Assembly: GCF_001039355.2 (NCBI RefSeq)
Contig: NW_019775943.1
Coordinates: 42,662-106,661 of the forward strand
Reading direction: 5' to 3'
DNA from: Lingula anatina
Lineage: Eukaryota > Brachiopoda > Lingulata > Lingulida > Lingulidae
Length of the DNA: 64,000 nucleotides
A program made the position numbers and the translations under genes. Below the pieces are notes generated by a model. It saw only the letters and a program-made list of their open reading frames with translations, was not told where the DNA came from and made no database searches. Positions 45,051 through 57,600 of the stretch are shown piece by piece. Every line of letters starts with the position of its first letter. Within the stretch, counting starts at the first letter, position 1.

Positions 45051-46064
45051 TACAGTTTTGCAAGATTAGAATGCCAACATGGAGAATGACATTTTAGCCA
45101 AGAGGATGAAGTAATTACTGTGCCAGACAAGACACTTTTCTGTACCATATACAATGTAGGAATTCCTGCCTATGGAGGATAAAGACAATAAAAAACTGTA
45201 ATTTAATGACCAAAAATAAGAAGTTGAAATGGGTGTCACAGGAAGTAAAATATTTAGTGTAAAGACTGATGTTTTCCATATTTATTTGCATAAGCCACTG
45301 TTCTAGAGCCTTTTGAATGGAAGAGATTCTATAGAAAAATGCCAGTTTAGATATATTGTTCTAAAACGGGAATTCAATTGTGGTTGTATATTTACAGTGC
45401 TCAAGTTTTTAAAGTAAGTTCAGTGAAGAATTTGATGCCAATTATTGTAAGAATTTTTAATCCACATGCACACACAACAATCCCTCCATTTTTTCTAATT
45501 ATTTTTATTAATAGCTTAAACTGACAAATTACACCGTTGATCAGTAAGCAGTTGCAACACTTGCAAACAAAATAACATCAATAATTGTCCCCAATTTCAC
45601 AAGCCAATATACGTTATTCTGTGTTCCTGCCAGTACATCAAATTGTTTACTGCAGAACTAGTCCCGTTCAGCATTGATCTTTTCATAGCCAATCTCCTAA
45701 CCTGATGAGAAAGTACATCTCATACATACATCAAAGATTTGCTTCTAGCATGATTTTTCTGCTATACAAGTCCATTTCATGTCCTTCATCTGTAGAATAA
45801 GTATCAATTGCTTCAGACTGTTCTCGTTTAACCATAAAACCTTACACATTCAAATATACGCTGTCATGAATGTGAAGATAAATATACGACAGTTGATCAA
45901 TATCTGAATAAGTTGTTATAAACCTAGAAGCTTATTATCTTGCAGAATTATGCACCTAACACATCTAATATGCTCTCATGACAAATTCAAATTTACTGTG
46001 GTTAAAATCAGTGACCATCTAATTTAACATTAATATCTCAGAGATTCGACATTTTGTTCACAAG
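45051..46064. other. Convergent 3' UTR space between the flavin-reductase-like gene and MDH1
   Basis: The plus-strand poly(A) signal is at 45187-45192. A minus-strand AATAAA (TTTATT at 45504-45509) would give MDH1 a 3' UTR of about 550 nt. No further gene seen. Confidence 0.6.
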
Positions 46065-46067
46065 TCA
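46041..46067 (-). promoter_or_regulatory. MDH1: Possible stop-codon readthrough context with C-terminal SNL extension of MDH1
   Basis: The MDH1 stop TGA (46067-46065) is followed by CTT G. In frame, eight sense codons (LVNKMSNL, 46064-46041) precede a second TGA at 46040-46038. UGA followed by CU is among the leakier stop contexts. SNL fits the loose PTS1 peroxisomal pattern, with a basic residue just upstream. Vertebrate MDH1 is known to make a peroxisomal isoform by UGA readthrough. Function here is inference. Confidence 0.4.
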
Positions 46068-46523
46068 GTCTTTAACTGTTTCCAGTGCAGTGCTGCGTTC
46101 TTCTTGGAGCTCCTTCATGGTCTTATCCATCTTATCTCTGGAGAAGTCGTCAATGGGAAGGCCCTCAACAATCTTCCAATTGCGACCTTTATCTATTGTG
46201 ACTGGGAAGCTGTAGATCAGCTCAGGTTCAATTCCATAGGCACCACTAGAGGAGACTCCCATGGACACCCATTTGCCCTAAAAACAAAAATAAGTTAAAT
46301 TTGGATTCCTACACAAAATTTTGTTTATACCATTTTAACAGAGTAACACAGGGGAAAAAGGGAAAATTGTTTTGTTTTGACATCAGTGTTTGACTCAACA
46401 TTGTTACACATGTTACCAACCAGAAAAGCATTTCTTGGTTTAAGATTCCTCAAATGTTAACAGTTACACAAAGACAATTAAGATCAATTCATTGCCATCC
46501 GTGTGATGCATATTAGAACTTCA

Positions 46524-46558
<35 letters not shown>

Positions 46559-49465
46559 ACCTCTGGAGTTCCATGCCACCAGTCTCTCATGTGATCACAA
46601 ATGGCATTGGCAGCCGACATTGCACTGGACAGCTTGCGTGCCTTTATTACTGCAGCACCACGTGTCTGGACAGTCTGGAGAGAGTGAAAAACATGGATGT
46701 CAAACTTTCAGAGCAACTTTTTTCATCCATGCAATCCATGGTGGACATATATTAAAGATACAAAACATTGGTCTGCATAGATTCTAAATATTGTTTTATA
46801 ATACATTTTTCTGATAAATAAAAAACATTGCTAAAAAAATGTAAATAACACTTCAGCAATTGCTTAAGGATGTTGTAACCCTTTATCATCATCGAAATAC
46901 CAAAAATGAGTTTTTGCTGCATCTAATTATTCAATAACGCATCTAACTTTGTGCTGATTTAAAACAACTAAAAAAAACCCTTAAAAATATAAAATATCGG
47001 CATTTATATTTTTTTGTGCAATGTATAAACATGGGCGTCTCAAAGCTGTAATCCTCGATTTAACATTTTTCTTTTGAGGTGAGATAGCAATTGGTATGGG
47101 GCATAACTCCATCCCTGAACAAGATTTTGTCACAAAAATTGGCATAGTGGACCGCAAGTGTATGAGCTACAATCCTATGCCAGCATTTTGGTTTAAACGC
47201 TTTTGTCTTGGAGTTATGAACCTCTAAATACAGATTTTGATTGAACAAAGGCATTATTTTGCTTTATCAACAATAAAATCTGTACTAAGACTTTTGAGAA
47301 AATTGCTGGCAGGGCTTCGTAGTACTAACTGGTGTCATTAAAAATGGTGATCATGGGTGCTCAGGTAAAAGAGAAATTTGTGAAACTGATTATTCAATTT
47401 TTACCCCACAACCACAATTATGATGTCACCCATAAGATGAAACATGTAAACATAAATTAATTTAGTCACTGAACACTGAAGATTAATTTATTACCCAAAA
47501 GAATGTATGTAAGGCAGTAAACAAGGAGTTTTGGGCGAAGCGTAACATGTCCTTAAAATTGTCAAAATTTATAGATGGGTATTATTGCCTTTCTCCACCA
47601 TTTATTGCCATAACTAAAAGAACATTTTTGTACCTTGATGAATTCATTCTTCAGCCAACTGTCATCCTTGACGGCATCCTGAACACCAATTTGCTGCCCA
47701 TCCTTCGAGATGACAGCATGGCGGACATCAGGGTACTGAGTAGAAGAGTGGTTCCCCCATATAACAACCCTGCTCACATCCTGAGCAGCAACACCCTCCA
47801 CTCGAGCTGCAATCTGTAAATCACATAAATAATAAAACCTATAAAAAAAATCTCTACTTTAAACAACAAGGTGTGGCATGATAAGCTGATAAGGTGTCAG
47901 TTTAAGTCCGTGTAGAAAAACTTTATTTTGTATAATGTTAAAAAATTGTCATTAATTGTAATAACCTGTGCCTGAGCTCGACTTTGGTCCAACCTGGTAA
48001 GACATGAGAAGTTCTCACGCGGAATGGAAGGAGCAAACTTTGCACAAACAAAGCAGTTGGTATTGGCCGGATTACCAACTACCACAACCTGGAAAAGATG
48101 TGAAACAAATTCAAGAAAATGGGGCAAATTTCTATATGACTGAAACATATCTTTATTCAAGCCAAATTTTAAGACTTCTGAACATTCCTACATACATCTT
48201 ATCTTAACATATAGCTATCAACTGTGCATGTCCACATTTACTTAGCATCTTGTACATTTCTTGTGAACCAAATAAAAGTTATATACCTGACTCATCTCTA
48301 TACCAAATTTCAAAATGAATATAACACTGATGACTATGAAAAGGAAGATTCTATGCTATGGGTAAAATAAACCCCACATCATTAAAAAAACATACCTTGA
48401 CAGTTTTCTTGGCAAATTTATCAAGAGCAAGACCCTGGGATTTGAAAATCTTGACATTAGCAGCTAGAAGGTCCTTTCTTTCCATTCCCTCACGGCGTGG
48501 CATAGCACCAACCAACAATGCCACATCCACATCTTTGAATGCCACGCTTTCATCATCAGTTGCAACAACCTCTGCAATAGATTAAATTCGGCCATTATTC
48601 AAGTCTAGAGGTTCAAATGAAGGTAATTTATTTAATTTTGCAAAACACCTTTAACTGCATCCTTTACTGGTTACAATTCCCCATACTACTTACCTCTGAG
48701 TAAAGGCAATGCGCAGTCTGTGAGTTCCATCACGACCCCGTTAAGCACAGCCATCATTGGGGTTATGTCCAATAGCACAAGTTTAACGGGCTAAAATATG
48801 CAAAAACAGAAAAACTTATACAAATAGAAATTAAAACATTATGAAGTCTTACAGTCCATTAATAAAGAATATGTATTTATATCTCATATTGGACACTCAC
48901 TTAGAGCATGTGTCCAATAATACGAGATTAAATATAAATTCCATTCTTAATCATACTGATTGAAATAACTACTAGATGAATCAAAATATGCTATTTGACC
49001 TGCAGTCCTATATTTCATTAGATTTTTTTTTACTAATTTTACATATTGATTAACTGTGTATTACTCACCAGTATAACAGCTGTTTACATTATTCTCCACA
49101 AAGTATATATCTATCTCCACATTAAAATGGAAAATATCTGTGTATTTTAATATGAATTAACTCAATTTATAATAAGAATTCATTAAAATTCATTCATTAG
49201 CTAATACTATATAATGCTTGCCTTGTCTCTACCAAAGACATCTCCCTTAGCTATTGGGAGCAGAAGGGAATATGCAATCTGGCCTGCAGCACCAGTAACA
49301 AGTACTGTAATAACCTGCAAGAAATGAAACCTTTAATTATAATATATATTTTAAATGACCTCAAGTTAAACCTCAATTATGTATTCCCTGTGCAGGGGTT
49401 CATAACTCTGATAGAGCCAATGGGGCTGGGGGGGGGGGGGGCATAGCAGGCCATGTGCCTCCCCC

Positions 49466-49510
<45 letters not shown>

Positions 49511-51079
49511 TTAACTCCTTCCCCAAGCCAGCCAAACTTTTTTTTTTGCTCTGTAAGACAATATATTCAAACATCTTGATCAGTGTGTTTCATTTATTCA
49601 GACAATGACCGACTGTTTTTACTGAACCATTTTAACTTTAACTTCCACTAATACATGATAATGCTCATCAACAATATAAAAATATTCAACATAAAAAAAG
49701 TTGAAGAAAGTTCAGTACATTTGGTAAATGACTCAAAAATCTGCATTGTGTTGTGATATCTTTTTCAGTATTGGATTTATGTATTTTAAGGAATTCTCAA
49801 TAAGAATATACATTCATGAGCACTTTATACAAAGGTCACATATAGAATGATATGACCATGTGGCATACAAGGTCACATTGCTAGAGCGTGTTATCCTACA
49901 AATGCCCTTGACCAATCTCCAACTAAGTTAATGTTTTAAGTATACTTCACTGGCATTTACTCACACATAATGGTTTTTATGACCCTTGGGAGCCAATCCA
50001 TATCAATAATTTCGATTTCACCCTGATCACTCCTTTAAAGGTGTCAAAATATTACAGCATTTTATCAGGGGCGGATTTAGGCCGTCTTCTGGGTCTTCCG
50101 GAAGACGGTCCGATTTTAAAGTTTACATTGACGGGTATCTAATATTTTCTGTCGGAAGACGGTCAAAAATGGAGGATGGATTAACAAAAATAATTTGGAA
50201 GACTGTCAGACAATATCTCTGGATCCGCCCCTGATTTTATAATATTTTAATTAACAGCAATAGGGTTTAAACTAATAAGGAAGTGGGGATAGTATTTTTG
50301 ACAATTTCTAAATCTAGATAAATGAAATAACAAAAAATGGGATAAATTTAATATCACCTTTGCACATCTAGAGGGAAATCCTAATGTGAAATTTGGAGGT
50401 AAAAGCATTCAAAGCTGCAAAACCTTATATAACTTTCACTTTATGTACTGATGTGATTCAAATCATTAGACTTATCAATACCAATTGCATCAATGAGCCA
50501 TACATAGTGTTAATTGTTACTGTGCATGATGTCGCATATTGCAAAATAAATAAAAATTAAAAACTCTTGCCACGGCACATGATGACAATCAGGTTTCATA
50601 AATTATATGCATGTCTTCAACAATGCCACGTGTTTAAACTTCTGCAAAATCCAACATTTGCCGACAGCGTGCATGTGTACACGGAGAAAAATCTGTGGGT
50701 CACATTCAAAAGCTCAATGTCGGGAGTTTCAATGTCACCTCAATTTACAAAGCGTTCGCTGGATTTTTTTCATAAGATATCTAATCAAGGAATTGTCGGT
50801 TTGTAAAGAAAATACATCTGCATCATTTAGAAGCCTATCAGACCCATGACCATGACTCTTGCCCTCTAATTCACTAATATTCTACACTCCACAAAACTCC
50901 CCCTATCTCCAAGGACACGACAATTTCGCCGGTTTCTGAAGGTCACTAATTTTCAACCAAAAAAATAAACGGCGAGTTTACAAATTGGCAAGATGACAGT
51001 TATATGCAGAGTTACCTTTAATGATTAATAACTGAAAATTCGTATAATATTTTGATTAACTTACCTCTTCACTTGCCAT
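46065..51079 (-). CDS. MDH1: Cytosolic malate dehydrogenase, complete, 8 exons
   Basis: Interconverts malate and oxaloacetate with NAD(H) in the cytosol, as part of the malate-aspartate shuttle. Minus-strand exons: 51079-51065, 49314-49222, 48790-48694, 48571-48396, 48088-47966, 47813-47634, 46674-46561, 46277-46065; the sum is 1,011 nt, 336 aa (human 334). The start [20 protein letters not shown] gives the NAD-binding glycine motif at about 12-19. The mobile-loop arginines are in [20 protein letters not shown] follows, the catalytic Asp is about 161 ([12 protein letters not shown]) and the catalytic His about 190 ([12 protein letters not shown]). The dinucleotide-binding domain is followed by the typical eukaryotic cytosolic C-terminus ([15 protein letters not shown]). 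No targeting peptide precedes it, which separates it from mitochondrial MDH2. Intron 2 has a GC donor (49221-49220). The stop is UGA with a short in-frame extension ending SNL. Head-to-head with WDPCP. Confidence 0.97.
46525..46558. repeat. Poly-A tract at the MDH1 intron 7 donor
   Basis: A run of about 33 A on the plus strand (T on the MDH1 sense strand) begins within a few bases of the donor of the 46674-46561 exon (sense GAG-GTGTTTT). Confidence 0.9.
49470..49508. repeat. (CA)n microsatellite with neighbouring G-run
   Basis: About 18 CA units in MDH1 intron 1, with a poly-G run at about 49428-49441 nearby. Confidence 0.9.
50066..50233. mobile_element. 168-bp MITE with CAGGGGCGGAT termini and 7-bp target duplication
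   Basis: It begins CAGGGGCGGATTTAGG and ends GGATCCGCCCCTG, an inverted repeat of at least 11 bp. ATTTTAT is duplicated directly on both sides (50059-50065 and 50234-50240). The interior repeats GGAAGACGGTC and includes the small palindrome GTCTTCCGGAAGAC. Non-coding. It lies in MDH1 intron 1. Confidence 0.88.
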
Positions 51080-51659
51080 TTTGTTGTTGAAGCTACGAGC
51101 AAGGTACAAGCAACAGCTCAAGGTCGAACAACTTTTGCCAAAGAGACGACGGAGGCGACACACTGTGACCTCTTTGAGAGTACATGATACAAAAAAGTTC
51201 TTAACGACATGTCAAAAATTAACTCATCAGAAACTCAAAACAAACAATTTTTGGCTTTTATATGATAAACATGTCTTTTCAGAGCAAATAAAAAGTAATA
51301 GTTGATTCTATATGATATATTTAAATCCCCTAAAAAAAAGAACCTGCGCGCAAGAATACAACGAGTTTACAAGCACGTAGCATGATGTTAATTCTAATCG
51401 ACGCTTGTTGTTGTTAATGTTTCTACTCATACGCTACTTCTAAAATGATTTTTAAATTAAAATATCAGTATCATTTGAGTTTTAATTAATAAATATGATA
51501 TTCGGATGCTATGTTCGTTTTCGAAAATAAGGGTGGAGCTAGCTTCGTATAGGCTGTAAACAACTTGGGTTCATTGGGCATTGGGCTGCCGATTTGAAGC
51601 TTGTGAAGTGATAATACCAAAGTAGTATTTGAAGCCAGTGGGTACAGTTTGTTGCTATA
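51080..51659. promoter_or_regulatory. Shared bidirectional promoter region of MDH1 and WDPCP
   Basis: There are 580 bp between the MDH1 start codon (51079, minus) and the WDPCP start codon (51660, plus), and no other ORF of note. Both promoters and both 5' UTRs must fit here unless there are upstream non-coding exons. No clear TATA box was recognised, which is usual for divergent housekeeping promoters. The same divergent pair exists in human. Confidence 0.7.
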
Positions 51660-54600
51660 ATGGTGTCTTGTCTAGGAGAACTGTTTATATGGACTTTAAA
51701 GAATCAAACCATAATACCAGGTGATTGTAACTCTATTTGCCGTGAATGCTTGCTATTTTGGTAAAAGTTGCATATACTTTGATGGTTGGTACACAATGTA
51801 CATGTATTACGTAGTCTCTGAGTCTAAATAACTGACTGAGCTCTTCGTCATTAGTATAAAGTAAGTTCACGCTCGTATGTAAAACTGCACTCAATACAAG
51901 TAAAGTATTTTTAATTAATTTCCTGCACCTATTGACAAAATTTATGAACAAAGTTTGGTTTTGGCATGGGTGAGAGTTTTCAGGATTATGCCTGATTTTA
52001 GGATTTTCATCTTGATCGTTTTTTTTTTCAAATGGCCTGAATGTGATGAGAAATACCAAATTATGTTTTCAGGATTTTCAGTTTTTACAATTCGTATCCA
52101 TGGGTTTTGGAGACTCCCCTTTTCAGCTATGTCAATTTTGTCATTATTGATGCGTGCTCACACAAACACACCTCACTGACCTGTTGTGTCTGCAACCATA
52201 TGCATGTAATGATTAAAGAGTGCAGTCAGCTAGAATACAAGACATTAAAACTTGATCTACACTTTCTGGGAGAGCAGAACACTATTCATTCAACCCATGT
52301 ATAATTACATGTATAAATACATGCATATTTATATTAATAACCTATTTATTTGGTCCATTGTCTGACTTGAATTTAGTGAATTGTAGACTACTTCAATGTT
52401 ACAAAGTACATTTTAGATATTGGGTTATTTCCTTTTCAGATGATGACATAGGTTGCCATACATATCACGATAAAGCAGAAACAGGTAAGTGGCTTATGTC
52501 AAAAATAATCATCTTTCATTGGTAGACATTTGTCCACAGTTAAGTGTCATAACATTTTTGTCAAGAAAATTCATGATCAGAATTTTTAAATGTATTATAA
52601 TAAGATAATTGTCATATTTAATCTGTTAAAAGTCAGACATATTCAGATAGTGAAACTTCAAAAGCAAAATTAAATTTCATGTATTAAAATCATGAATTTT
52701 GATTAGTTGTGAGATAATTAATAATTTTTCACATCATTTAAATTTATTGTTGCAGTATCCAATATTGAACAACCGTATTATGATGAAAAGCGCCAGTATA
52801 CTGAAGGTAAGCATTTCAAAATATGATTGTTCCTGTGGTAAATAATGCTCAATATTTGAATATTTGTTATATATGTTTTAAAACAGTTTCATTGAATTTT
52901 TGAACAAAACTGTTATGAAATTAAGTTATTTGAAGTATGTGGCATAAATCTATGATCTATATTTTGTTATATTTATCTAATTAGACAGAGATATTACATG
53001 GACCCCAAAGAACAGAAGACCTGACAGGTTAAGAGATAGTTTAAAGGAACTAGAGGTAAAGCTATGTAGAGTTTAATTACTTATGATAGTGTTTTCTCTT
53101 TGTATACTTTTTTATGTCCTTAAGGATTTTTGATACATGATATACTAGATATTGTTTAAGCCAAATATCTAAGCATTTGATACTTTCCTAATCAGACCAT
53201 TGAATCTAAATAACAGAAAATAAGATAGCTTTGATGATCTTTTTTTCTTATATTTAAAATGAAGACATTAATGAGAAACTCGATGAATTTATCTTTATGT
53301 TTTGCTGTTATTTTTTCAGGAGCTATTAGCCGTTAATAGATGCATATGCTGTAAGTGGAGAAGTCAGAGACTATTGAGTGTAAGTTTACAGCATGCAATG
53401 AATGTTACATCTTTAATTAATAAAAAAAAAAATCCTGGAATTTTCTCCAATCACCAAGGTAAACTTTGTTCAAATGTGTCAAGAAAATCACTGTATATGT
53501 TAAAATATTGGTGAAGGCAAAAAGTGACAGGAATGGGTACTGGAAACTAAGATCTAATATACCATTTATTAGATCTTAGCTGGAAAGTATCAATATTATG
53601 TGACGTTGTCTATGTTGATGTGGATTATGCTGTGTATTGACATGATAACAGTGTTTTCCAGGCACTGTGATATTTCCATCATTCTTTGGGTAACTTTTAT
53701 ATATTTTTCACTGTGTGTCTTTTCTGTTTTAAGGTGATCCTTAGCAATGGGGCTGTTGTTTTGTTGGTGCTTAGTACTAGTTCTGGGGATGTGGAGAAAA
53801 TCTTCATCGACAAATCCTTGGTGGGGAAACTAAGCTCAGAGACAGTGACTGACGGTTAGTTTTCCAGCTTTTGGTTCATTTTTTTTTCTCAAGTGCTCCT
53901 TTTGATTTTCCACTTGTTATAACTTATATGGCATATTGATCTATCACAGTTCTTCTAAGTTGAAAAGTTTGGTCTGCTTGAAAACAATTTACCAAGAATG
54001 CATGTTAAGAAATATAACAGGGCTTTGATTTTGTTAAGCATTTTTTGTTAAGCAAACAATGGTTTCTTTTTCAGCTCTGTTAACTGACAATTGTATGATA
54101 GCATCATACATGGAAAAATCAAAGCTTGACTATGTGTATTTTAGCAAGAAAATACCATCAGGCGACCCTCTCAAAAAATTTGAGAAGTTGTCTGCTTCTG
54201 AACCAAAGGTAAGTTTTGGCGAACAGAATCATCTGTAATTGCTGGGGAAAAACTTCATGAAAGAAGCTATGTGATATTGTTATTCATGAAATATGCCATT
54301 TGATTTTTTTTTTTGAAATTGTATAAGTTTTCTTTCAGATTCTTTCTGCAAATGTTAGATTCATTTTTTTCCTGTTTCCCCCCTCTGTAGATTAGCCAGG
54401 TTGACTTGCCAGGCCCAGTGGGAAGACGCCTGGAAAGAAGAATCTCATGCAATACAAATCAAGATCTGGTAAAATGTCTTTCAGAAGTATCCTGACTACA
54501 TGCTTTTAAAGTTTTTTGTTGCAGTCTTGTTATTTTACTTAATTAATATGTTTATCATAGGTTACAAACTTAGGGCTTAAATAGTTAAAAAAAAACACTC

Positions 54601-57600
54601 ATGGAATACTTTTATATCTGATTGGTAATATAGTGATATCATGTACATGTTAAGAGGAGACATTTTTTGCTTTGTGATGACAANATTGTTGCAGTATCCA
54701 ATATTGAACAACCGTATTATGATGAAAAGCGCCAGTATACTGAAGGTAAGCATTTCAAAATATGATTGTTCCTGTGGTAAATAATGCTCAATATTTGAAT
54801 ATTTGTTATATATGTTTTAAAACAGTTTCATTGAATTTTTGAACAAAACTGTTATGAAATTAAGTTATTTGAAGTATGTGGCATAAATCTATGATCTATA
54901 TTTTGTTATATTTATCTAATTAGACAGAGATATTACATGGACCCCAAAGAACAGAAGACCTGACAGGTTAAGAGATAGTTTAAAGGAACTAGAGGTAAAG
55001 CTATGTAGAGTTTAATTACTTATGATAGTGTTTTCTCTTTGTATACTTTTTTATGTCCTTAAGGATTTTTGATACATGATATACTAGATATTGTTTAAGC
55101 CAAATATCTAAGCATTTGATACTTTCCTAATCAGACCATTGAATCTAAATAACAGAAAATAAGATAGCTTTGATGATCTTTTTTTCTTATATTTAAAATG
55201 AAGACATTAATGAGAAACTCGATGAATTTATCTTTATGTTTTGCTGTTATTTTTTCAGGAGCTATTAGCCGTTAATAGATGCATATGCTGTAAGTGGAGA
55301 AGTCAGAGACTATTGAGTGTAAGTTTACAGCATGCAATGAATGTTACATCTTTAATTAATAAAAAAAAAAATCCTGGAATTTTCTCCAATCACCAAGGTA
55401 AACTTTGTTCAAATGTGTCAAGAAAATCACTGTATATGTTAAAATATTGGTGAAGGCAAAAAGTGACAGGAATGGGTACTGGAAACTAAGATCTAATATA
55501 CCATTTATTAGATCTTAGCTGGAAAGTATCAATATTATGTGACGTTGTCTATGTTGATGTGGATTATGCTGTGTATTGACATGATAACAGTGTTTTCCAG
55601 GCACTGTGATATTTCCATCATTCTTTGGGTAACTTTTATATATTTTTCACTGTGTGTCTTTTCTGTTTTAAGGTGATCCTTAGCAATGGGGCTGTTGTTT
55701 TGTTGGTGCTTAGTACTAGTTCTGGGGATGTGGAGAAAATCTTCATCGACAAATCCTTGGTGGGGAAACTAAGCTCAGAGACAGTGACTGACGGTTAGTT
55801 TTCCAGCTTTTGGTTCATTTTTTTTTCTCAAGTGCTCCTTTTGATTTTCCACTTGTTATAACTTATATGGCATATTGATCTATCACAGTTCTTCTAAGTT
55901 GAAAAGTTTGGTCTGCTTGAAAACAATTTACCAAGAATGCATGTTAAGAAATATAACAGGGCTTTGATTTTGTTAAGCATTTTTTGTTAAGCAAACAATG
56001 GTTTCTTTTTCAGCTCTGTTAACTGACAATTGTATGATAGCATCATACATGGAAAAATCAAAGCTTGACTATGTGTATTTTAGCAAGAAAATACCATCAG
56101 GCGACCCTCTCAAAAAATTTGAGAAGTTGTCTGCTTCTGAACCAAAGGTAAGTTTTGGCGAACAGAATCATCTGTAATTGCTGGGGAAAAACTTCATGAA
56201 AGAAGCTATGTGATATTGTTATTCATGAAATATGCCATTTGATTTTTTTTTTTGAAATTGTATAAGTTTTCTTTCAGATTCTTTCTGCAAATGTTAGATT
56301 CATTTTTTTCCTGTTTCCCCCCTCTGTAGATTAGCCAGGTTGACTTGCCAGGCCCAGTGGGAAGACGCCTGGAAAGAAGAATCTCATGCAATACAAATCA
56401 AGATCTGGTAAAATGTCTTTCAGAAGTATCCTGACTACATGCTTTTAAAGTTTTTTGTTGCAGTCTTGTTATTTTACTTAATTAATATGTTTATCATAGG
56501 TTACAAACTTAGGGCTTAAATAGTTAAAAAAAAACACTCATGGAATACTTTTATATCTGATTGGTAATATAGTGATATCATGTACATGTTAAGAGGAGAC
56601 ATTTTTTGCTTTGTGATGACAATAAAAAATGAAAAGAAAAACATTTTCACATTGTCATTACGCCTAACAACAGGTGGTGTTGTGGTGGCCGACAGCTAGT
56701 GAGGAGGCCTGGCCCTGGTCCCCTATGACCAGTGACAGAGACAGGGCCAACTTGGTGGTCCTTGCTATTAATGGGTAGGGTTCAATTTTTGGGAAGCAGA
56801 AAACAGTTTTAAAAAACAATGACAACTTGATGATATTTACTATAAATAAGTAAGAGGTTTCAGAATTTTGAACTACAGTAGCTGTCATTTTTAGTAACTG
56901 TGCCTGTTTATAAACATGAAATATGTTTATCAAATTAAAGTTGGATTTTATCTTTGTTTCAAATTTAAGATTTGGGTAGAAGGTAGGTTTTAAAAATTCA
57001 AAAGAGTTAGTTTGTAAGTTGATGAGTTGTGCTACTTTAATTATTTTTCAGCCCTCGATTGGATATCCTGTGTTACACAAGAACAGAATGTGATCCACTG
57101 AATATTACATTTAGGTCAGTAATGGTGGGGTTATTTTCTTCTCAGTTTTAAAATGATGTCACAGTGTTTCTGTATATTTTGCAATATCTAAACACAACAT
57201 TCATTAGGCATTACTCTGAGCATAATTATTTAAACTGCTGAGATTGAGATGTAATATTTGAATGAGACCTGAAAATTTAAGACTCCAGTTTCATATTTAC
57301 CAACTTTTTTCTCTTAAAAGACAGCCAGCATTTGGGTATTGTTTTGAATGATTCTCCCATCTAAGGTGTGAAAGAAAGAACAAGTTGGATAGTTTTATCA
57401 GGAAGTTGTTCAAGAAAGAAATGTGTTCAGAATTAACTTCAAAAGAACCATTTTGGTTTTTGTTCCTAGTGGTCACCATCCATTTAAGATATTTACCATA
57501 GAGCAAGCCCCCTCATCAGGAGGAGATATGTCGATAGAACACTGTACTTATGAAATTACCAAGAACAAGGTAGTTATGTTTGATTTGCCAATATAAAGAG

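Noticed and set aside
54695..56407. Genuine tandem duplication of WDPCP exons
   Set aside because: The copies appear identical, abut an 'n', and would shift the reading frame if both were used.
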